A DNA stretch of 59,375 nucleotides from Pirellulaceae bacterium (GTDB lineage: Bacteria > Planctomycetota > Planctomycetia > Pirellulales > Pirellulaceae): positions 1 to 59,375 of the forward strand of contig JAGFJK010000395.1 of NCBI GenBank assembly GCA_024102795.1, read 5' to 3'. This document shows, one piece after another, positions 53,869-59,375 of the stretch. The notes under the pieces were generated by a model, which was not told the DNA's origin, did no database searches, and saw only the letters and a list, made by a program, of their open reading frames with translations. The position numbers and the translations under genes are program-made. Each line of letters opens with the position of its first letter. Position 1 is the first letter of the stretch.

Positions 53869-55080
53869 ATGAAGCGTTCAAGAAGATCGGCGTTCACGCT
53901 GGTCGAGTTACTGGTGGTGGTGGCGATCATCGGCCTGTTGATCGCCCTGTTGTTGCCCGCCGTCACGCGGGCTCGCGAGGCTGCCCGCAACGCGGCCTGC
54001 AAGAACAACCTGCGGCAGATCGGCCTGGCGATGTTCATCTTCGCCGACCGCGACCCGCAGGAGCGGTTGTGCACGGGGTCGTTTGACTTCCGCCGCGATG
54101 GGTGCCCCGACACTTGGGGCTGGGTGGCCGACATCGTGAATATCAATGCGGGCAACCCGGGTGACCAGTTGTGTCCCTCGAACCCGATTCGGTCCAACGA
54201 GAAGTACAACGACTTGATCGGCGCGGACACGACCGACGCCAAGGACGGGGCGCCGATCGCCCGGCTGTCCGATGGCAAGTGCGGCGCGGGTGGAGGCTTT
54301 GGCGGCACGGCCGACGACACGCAGGCCCGCGCGGACTATGTCGGCATCTGGTTCCTGGACAAGGGATACAACACGAACTATGCCGCGAGCTGGCACCTGT
54401 GCCGCAGCGGCGTGCGGTTGGAGCCGTTCTCGGATCCGATCGTGACGATCAACGCGGCCGGTCAAGGCCGCAAGGGCTTGAACACGACGCTGGGCCCGCT
54501 GACCCGCCGGATGCTGGAAACCAGCCCCGTGGTCACGTCGAACGTGGCTCTGCTGGGCGACGCTTCGCCGGGTGATGCCAGCGAAGCGATCCTGTCGCTC
54601 AACGTGGTCGGTCCGGAAAGCGGCAAGACGCTGACCGCCGGGGACCTGCTGACCGAAGTCATGAACGACGGTCCGGCCACCTTCGATTCGGGGACCAGCC
54701 GGCTGACGCTGATGGGCACGCTGGTGCCGCTGGCTGCTCAGGCCGCCTGCGAACGCGAGAAGAATTGCGGTCCGGCGGTGGACTCCAACTTCTGGCTGCA
54801 GGACACCCGCGACTGGTTCGCCGTGCATGGTGGCGGGCGCTCGGCAAGCTGCAACATCCTGATGGGCGACGGCAGCGTGAAGAGCTTCAGCGACAAGAAT
54901 AACGACGGCTACCTGAATCCGGGCTTCCCGATTCCCAGCGGCCTGACCGAGACTCAGTACCTGGGTCTGGGCTATCGCGCTCCGATTCAAAGCGGTCCGG
55001 ACGGCGTGGAATTGCCGGCGGCGGAAATCTTCAACGGCGTCTTCCTGCAAAACGTCAAGAAGGCCAGCGACTTCGAATAG
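53869..55080 (+). CDS. DUF1559 prepilin-like protein
   Basis: The 403-residue protein starts at ATG 53869 with AGGAG 7 bases before it. The leader is only 8 residues (MKRSRRSA) before [20 protein letters not shown]. The DUF1559 part runs to the end with [20 protein letters not shown]. It shares the layout and several blocks ([26 protein letters not shown]) with its neighbour, so the two arose by duplication. A strong terminator follows. Confidence 0.92.
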   Translation: MKRSRRSAFTLVELLVVVAIIGLLIALLLPAVTRAREAARNAACKNNLRQIGLAMFIFADRDPQERLCTGSFDFRRDGCPDTWGWVADIVNINAGNPGDQLCPSNPIRSNEKYNDLIGADTTDAKDGAPIARLSDGKCGAGGGFGGTADDTQARADYVGIWFLDKGYNTNYAASWHLCRSGVRLEPFSDPIVTINAAGQGRKGLNTTLGPLTRRMLETSPVVTSNVALLGDASPGDASEAILSLNVVGPESGKTLTAGDLLTEVMNDGPATFDSGTSRLTLMGTLVPLAAQAACEREKNCGPAVDSNFWLQDTRDWFAVHGGGRSASCNILMGDGSVKSFSDKNNDGYLNPGFPIPSGLTETQYLGLGYRAPIQSGPDGVELPAAEIFNGVFLQNVKKASDFE

Positions 55081-55130
55081 TCCGCGCGGGCTTTGGTTGC
55101 CTGGCGGAATCACCAGATTGCCTGGAGAAC

Positions 55131-55176
55131 GGGCAGGCGAGCGGCTCTGAGGCTCGCCTGCCCTTCTCTGACTTTC
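55131..55176 (+). terminator. Strong terminator after the second DUF1559 gene
   Basis: GGGCAGGCGAGC (55131-55142) pairs perfectly with GCTCGCCTGCCC (55152-55163) around a 9-base loop, then TTCTCTGACTTT follows. This is the clearest intrinsic-type terminator in the window. Confidence 0.8.
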
Positions 55177-55274
55177 GGAAACTTCGGAATTCGTCCTTCA
55201 GGTTTCGTTTCGCCCGTCACCGCAGAGGCTAATGGCTTCTGCTGCCACGGATTCAACGAACAGGAGTACAGACC

Positions 55275-56441
55275 ATGAAACGCTGGATGTTGCTCGGTAT
55301 GTTGCTGGTGGTCCCCGTGGCGGGCGGGGCGGTCTGGTTGTCGCTCGGCGGAGATGCCGAGGACCCGCAGCCGCAACTGCCAGGGGAGGCCACGGCGGCG
55401 GCCTCCGAAAGTGCCCGCTCGGAAAGCTTCCCACAGGGACCGCGGGTCGTCTGTCCCGAGGTGGAATTCAACTTCGGCACGATGGATGCGCTGCACAGCG
55501 GATCGCATACGTTCGCGATCCGCAACGAGGGAAACGAGCCGCTGAGGCTGAACGTGACCGGCACTACCTGCAAGTGCACCGTCGGCGACGTGCCCACCGA
55601 TACGATCCCGCCTGGCCAGGCCGGCCAGATCGAAGTCCGCTGGAACACGGGCGCCGCGCAAAAGCATTACGCTCAGACCGTGGCCGTGAAAACCAACGAT
55701 CCCGATCGCGAAAACCTGATGTTGCGCGTGTTCGGCTCGATCCGCAACCAGGTGCTGGTGGAACCGGGCGAGTTCGTGTTTTCGCGGGTCGAACCGGACA
55801 AGTCGGTCGAGCAGGGCGTGCTGATCTATTCGCAGGTCTGGCCCAAGTTCGAACTGCGGGACTTGAGCTGCTCGCTGCCAGGTTTCGCCTGGGACGTGGA
55901 ACATGTGGAACTGCCGGCCGGTGACGACCTGGCTCGGGGCGACTGCTATCGCGTCCGCTTGCGAACCCCCGCCGATCTGCCGACGGGGCACTTCACTGGC
56001 ACGCTGCGTTTCCAGTTGGTGCCGGCGGGCGAAGACGCCCAGCCGCAGGATTGCGAACTGCTGGTCAGCGGCAAGGTGCTGCGGCGCCTGTCGGTCTACG
56101 GTCCCCAGATCGATTCCGAGGGCGTCATCGACCTGGGCCTGCTGACGCCCGGCTTGTCGCACCGAGTGAACCTGCTGGTCAAGATCCGCGACGTCGAACC
56201 GGACGTCGAATTCCAGCCGCTGGAAGCCACTCCGTCATTCGTGCGGGCCAGCGTCGCCGCCGAGTCCGAGGAAGCCCGAGCCAAGGGGCTGTACCGGCTG
56301 CAGGTGGAGATTCCGGCCGACGCGCCGAGCTGCGACTACACCGAATCGCCCGGGACGTTGCGGATCCCGACCAGCCATCCGCGGATCGGCACCGTGGATC
56401 TATCCCTGCGATTCAGCGTGCTGGGTCGAACCGCCAAATGA
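55275..56441 (+). CDS. DUF1573 (ASH-like) exported protein
   Basis: The 388-residue protein starts at ATG 55275 with AGGAG 8 bases upstream. An N-terminal hydrophobic segment (5-24) suggests export or a membrane anchor. Residues 60-150 show the DUF1573 pattern (FNFGTMDALHSGSHTF, CKCTVGDVPTDTIPPGQAG), an immunoglobulin-like beta fold of the ASH type. The rest is further beta-rich sequence with a probable second such domain. Function is unknown; it lies between pilin-like and PilM-like genes. Confidence 0.85.
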   Translation: MKRWMLLGMLLVVPVAGGAVWLSLGGDAEDPQPQLPGEATAAASESARSESFPQGPRVVCPEVEFNFGTMDALHSGSHTFAIRNEGNEPLRLNVTGTTCKCTVGDVPTDTIPPGQAGQIEVRWNTGAAQKHYAQTVAVKTNDPDRENLMLRVFGSIRNQVLVEPGEFVFSRVEPDKSVEQGVLIYSQVWPKFELRDLSCSLPGFAWDVEHVELPAGDDLARGDCYRVRLRTPADLPTGHFTGTLRFQLVPAGEDAQPQDCELLVSGKVLRRLSVYGPQIDSEGVIDLGLLTPGLSHRVNLLVKIRDVEPDVEFQPLEATPSFVRASVAAESEEARAKGLYRLQVEIPADAPSCDYTESPGTLRIPTSHPRIGTVDLSLRFSVLGRTAK

Positions 56442-56493
56442 AAGCGCGGCCGGCCGTGTGGGAGTCCGAGAGAATGACGTGCGCGGTGACACC

Positions 56494-58968
56494 ATGTTGA
56501 AGACTTCGGATCCGTATCGCGAGTGGCTGGGTGTGGAAGCGGCGGGCGAGGGGCCACCCAATGCCTACGAATTGCTGCGGCTCCCGCTGCTGGAGAAGGA
56601 CTTCCACAAGATCCGGCAGGCGGGCCAGCGGCAGCGAGACCGATTGGAACGCTGCAAGCCAGCGGCGGAGGCCGGACTTTGGAAGCAGCTCCAGCAGCAG
56701 GTCGAGGATGCGATCCACGTGCTGCTCGAACCGTCCCGCAAGGCCGAACTGGACTTGCAGCTCAAGCGACGCGAAGCCACGCGGCGGGTCGCTGCCCCCA
56801 GCGCTCCCGCGCCGCGCGACGCCACCATCGAAGTGACCTGCGGTGGTTGCGGACAGGAAAATACTGCGGGCAGGCGGTTCTGCGCGAGCTGCGGAGGCGG
56901 TCTGTGGGTGGAGTGCCTGGGTTGCGGCGAGGTGGGCGCGGTCAGTGAAAAGTATTGCGGCAGTTGCGGCGCGAACAAGGACGAAACGATTGAGCAGGCC
57001 CGCGCCAAGTGCCAGGCGGTGATCGAGCAGGCGACGGCGCTGGGCCAGCAGTTCCGCTTCGCGGAGGCGGTCGCCGTCCTCAGTCCGTTGATCCAGCAGA
57101 CACATCAAAGTCTGCACCAGCAGGTGCTGTGTGCCGCGGAGCTGATGGATCAGTTTGTGGCTCAGCGCCGTGAGCACAAGGCACGAGCGGAGGCGGCTCT
57201 GGCGCGGGCCCGCGAGCTGGTCGACACGACCCACTACGCGGAGGCCGTCACGTTGCTGGAGTCGGTGCCGGAGCTGTTTCGCGGCCCGGAGGCGGTGCAG
57301 GTGCTGCGCGACGCGAGGCGAAAGGCCGATGAATACGGCCAACTGCGACTGTTGCTCAGCGAAGCCCTCAAACAGAAGGACGCCCGCGAGGCGCTACACC
57401 TGGTCGAGCGGCTGCTGGCTCTCAATCCGGACGATGCCGACGTGGATAGAGTCGGCCGCAAGCTGGCTCAGCACGTGCAGCAAACCGCCTCGCGGCACCG
57501 GGCCCGACAGGACTACCAGGGATGCCTGCAGTTGCTGCACGAGATCCCCGCGCGATACCACTGGGAGCAACTGCCAGCGCAGATCCATGAGGTCTCGGAA
57601 CTGCGCTGGCTGCAGGCCGAACTGCGGCGGGCCCCCTACGCCAACGCCGTCTTGCAGGATGTCGCTCGTCGCCTGACCGCGGCCGACCCTGGCAACGAGC
57701 AGGCCGCTCGGCTGCGCGAGCAGTTGGAGCAGCGACTTGCGAGGCATGCGTCGGCCAACGCGATTCCGCCGCGGCCGGTCCCCTGGGCCTCCCTGCCCGC
57801 TCAATCGGCACTGGGGTTTCCGCTGGAGTGGTTGCCAGGTTGCCAACAGATCGAGTTGCCAGACCCGGAAGTCCGCCAGACGTATGCCCGCCATCCCGGC
57901 CAGTTTCACGTGGCCTGCGGTCTGGCCTTGCAGGGATTGGGGCGAGCCGCTCTGCCGCTGGATCTGAAGCCTCGCAAGAAGGCCAGCGTGCTGGGGACGT
58001 TGAACATCAGCCTGACGCGGAAGGCCGCCACGAAGTCTGCCTGGGGCATCGACCTGGGAACGTCGGCGCTGAAGGCCGTGCGATTGAGCGTCACGGCCGA
58101 CGAGCGAGTGGTCGTGGATCGCTGTGTCTGGCTGCCCGTCAATCGGCAGTCGGATCGGCACACCGGCACCTTGCCCGCGACCGGAACCCAAACGGAGGCA
58201 CTCAGCCAGCTCCGCCAGGCGCACCCCTTGGAGCCGAACGAGCCGGTGTGCGTCAACCTGCCCGGCCTGCGCTTGCTGGGCCGCTTTCTCCGCCTCCCGC
58301 GACTCGACGGCAAGCGGTTTCAGCAAATTCTGGATCACGAAGTGCGGCACCGCGTTCCGGTTCCGTTGGACGAGTTGTGTTGGGACCATCATGTCCTGCC
58401 GGAACACGGCGAAGTCCACGAGGAGGTTCCGCTGGCCGTGCTGGTCGTGGCGGCCAAGCAGTTCGAGGTCGAACGCCGCCTGGCACATTTTCAGGAGGCC
58501 GGAATCAAGGTCGACTTCCTCCAATCCGACTGCATCGCCTTGCACAACTGGTGCCAGTGCGAACGCTCCGCCTCTGCCTTGCCCGCGGAATCGGCCGGCG
58601 AGCTGCCAGGCACCATGCTGATCGACGTCGGCTCGGACTGCACGCACGTCGTGGTCAGTTGGGAACAGTCGTTCTGGTTCCGCGTGCTGGCGGTCGGAAG
58701 CGACGAAGTGACGCGGGCGGTCGTCAAGGCGAACCGTTTGACGAACGAGCAGGCCGAGGCAATCAAGCAGGCGCCGCACCAGGCCGGCAGCATGAGTGCC
58801 CTGTTCGCCGCGATCGACCCGGTGAACGAACGCCTGGGGACGCAGCTCAAGCAGTCACTCGCCGCGTTCGCGCAGGATTATCCTGAAGTCCGCGTTCGCC
58901 TGGGCTACGGCGTGGGCGGCGGGTTCTGCCAGCACGGACTGCTGAGCGCCCTCTACCAATCGGGCTGA
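56494..58968 (+). CDS. J-like / zinc-ribbon / helical-repeat / PilM-like fusion protein
   Basis: The 824-residue protein starts at ATG 56494. Residues 5-95 resemble the DnaJ-like head found on planctomycete kinases (SDPYREWLGVEAAGEGPPNA, YELLRLP). Two zinc ribbons follow (C116, C119, C130, C133 and C141, C144, C155, C158). Residues 165-420 are helical and TPR-like. From 517 the sequence is PilM-like: WGIDLGTSALKAVRLSV, LPRLDGKRFQQILDHEVRHR, VPVPLDELCWDHHVL, MLIDVGSDCTHVVVS and YGVGGGFCQHGLLSAL at the end. The last PilM segment (usually ending FxVxxGLALQGL) is not after it; a similar piece stands at 436-492 (FHVACGLALQGLG). PilM binds the PilN/PilO assembly at the inner membrane. Confidence 0.85.
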   Translation: MLKTSDPYREWLGVEAAGEGPPNAYELLRLPLLEKDFHKIRQAGQRQRDRLERCKPAAEAGLWKQLQQQVEDAIHVLLEPSRKAELDLQLKRREATRRVAAPSAPAPRDATIEVTCGGCGQENTAGRRFCASCGGGLWVECLGCGEVGAVSEKYCGSCGANKDETIEQARAKCQAVIEQATALGQQFRFAEAVAVLSPLIQQTHQSLHQQVLCAAELMDQFVAQRREHKARAEAALARARELVDTTHYAEAVTLLESVPELFRGPEAVQVLRDARRKADEYGQLRLLLSEALKQKDAREALHLVERLLALNPDDADVDRVGRKLAQHVQQTASRHRARQDYQGCLQLLHEIPARYHWEQLPAQIHEVSELRWLQAELRRAPYANAVLQDVARRLTAADPGNEQAARLREQLEQRLARHASANAIPPRPVPWASLPAQSALGFPLEWLPGCQQIELPDPEVRQTYARHPGQFHVACGLALQGLGRAALPLDLKPRKKASVLGTLNISLTRKAATKSAWGIDLGTSALKAVRLSVTADERVVVDRCVWLPVNRQSDRHTGTLPATGTQTEALSQLRQAHPLEPNEPVCVNLPGLRLLGRFLRLPRLDGKRFQQILDHEVRHRVPVPLDELCWDHHVLPEHGEVHEEVPLAVLVVAAKQFEVERRLAHFQEAGIKVDFLQSDCIALHNWCQCERSASALPAESAGELPGTMLIDVGSDCTHVVVSWEQSFWFRVLAVGSDEVTRAVVKANRLTNEQAEAIKQAPHQAGSMSALFAAIDPVNERLGTQLKQSLAAFAQDYPEVRVRLGYGVGGGFCQHGLLSALYQSG

Positions 58969-59375
58969 GCCGCCACGCTTCCGAACTCAACCGGCGCTCG
59001 CCGCATCCGCTCAAATTCCGGCGGGATACGTACAGCGAGGTCCTGATTCTCAGCACGAGCCACCCCGAATTCTAGCGTCATGCAGGCCATTGTGCGTGTT
59101 GAGTAATGTGTTTTCCGCTCGAACCCCCGCAGGCCCCTCCCCGGAAGGAGATCGTGCAGCTTTTAAGGCGTTGGAACCTCGGTGTTTAGGGGGTGTGGCT
59201 ACCGGGAACTTGGGACGGCATCTGCTTCCGCGAGCTCTTCCCCTTGAAATCCCTCTGGCTCCCTCCCCGCTTCGGCTCGTTGTACCACACAAGTTAATCG
59301 GGAGAAATTTTTTTGGAACCTGGTCCGAAGACCTCCCACGCGTTGGACAGATCGTAGGTTCGCTGCAGGCCGATC
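58969..59375. other. Right-end spacer, no clear gene
   Basis: No plus-strand gene is supported. Frames on the minus strand around 59050-59292 lack ribosome sites and family resemblance. At the edge a minus frame is open from 59375 to a TAA at 59294-59296 (IGLQRTYDLSNAWEVF, then GPGSKKISPD), which could be the end of a gene that starts outside the window. Confidence 0.4.
59294..59375 (-). CDS. Possible C-terminal end of a gene outside the window
   Basis: Only 26 codons plus a TAA are visible. The composition (aromatic and charged residues mixed, no GC-driven Arg/Gly run) looks protein-like, but no family is recognised. Treat it as tentative. Confidence 0.25.
   Translation of the reverse strand, partial: IGLQRTYDLSNAWEVFGPGSKKISPD

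Noticed and set aside
59050-59292. Minus-strand frame of 80 codons
   Set aside because: It has no ribosome site or known motif, and the composition is that of non-coding GC-rich DNA.

Overview
This 59 kb window is GC-rich and reads as chromosomal backbone of a planctomycete, most likely of the Pirellulales group. The inference rests on several lineage marks: paired DUF1559-type prepilin-like proteins, a DUF1573 protein, a PilM-like protein fused to a planctomycete-style J-like head, a housekeeping-like sigma factor with extra N-terminal HTH domains, and long secreted proteins without recognisable families. LpxD and LpxI imply a Gram-negative lipid A pathway. The exact genus cannot be read from the sequence.

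Left part (1-36390, all minus strand). Transcription runs right to left. It begins with a region-3-less sigma factor, then a four-tRNA cluster (Thr-TGT, Tyr-GTA, Gly-TCC, Thr-GGT), tuf, tRNA-Trp, secE, nusG, rplK, rplA, rplJ, rplL, rpoB, rpoC, rpsL, rpsG, fusA, the S10 genes (rpsJ to rpsQ) and the spc genes (rplN to secY, adk, map). The classical tufB, rif, str, S10 and spc operons are thus joined end to end in about 31 kb. rpmD (L30) is missing between rpsE and rplO, and infA, rpmJ and the alpha operon (rpsM, rpsK, rpsD, rpoA, rplQ) do not follow map. Instead come a TIM-barrel sugar-phosphate isomerase-like gene, a small Cys/Gly-rich secreted protein and the 5' part of a CpaC/RcpA-type secretin-like gene cut by the window edge. 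Good sigma70-like promoters are visible before the tRNA cluster, rpsL and rpsJ, and the spacers around rplL-rpoB and rpsL-rpsG-fusA hold strong inverted repeats.

Middle (36391-45467). After a spacer with two copies of a REP-like hairpin repeat, the plus strand carries two unrecognised exported proteins, then rpmA, obgE, coaX (type III pantothenate kinase) and a degenerate MnmE-like GTPase. A convergent ftsH on the minus strand closes this block.

Right part (45468-59375, plus strand). A divergent promoter region serves ftsH and dxr. dxr overlaps a large multi-PDZ RseP-type site-2 protease, which is followed without a gap by a HAD-like protein, then lpxD and lpxI. The last block holds two DUF1559 prepilin-like proteins, a DUF1573 protein ended upstream by a strong terminator, and an 824-residue J-like/zinc-ribbon/helical-repeat/PilM fusion whose PilM fold appears to be circularly permuted. 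That last protein and the multi-HTH sigma factor are the most promising undescribed items; the rest is core translation, transcription and envelope machinery.
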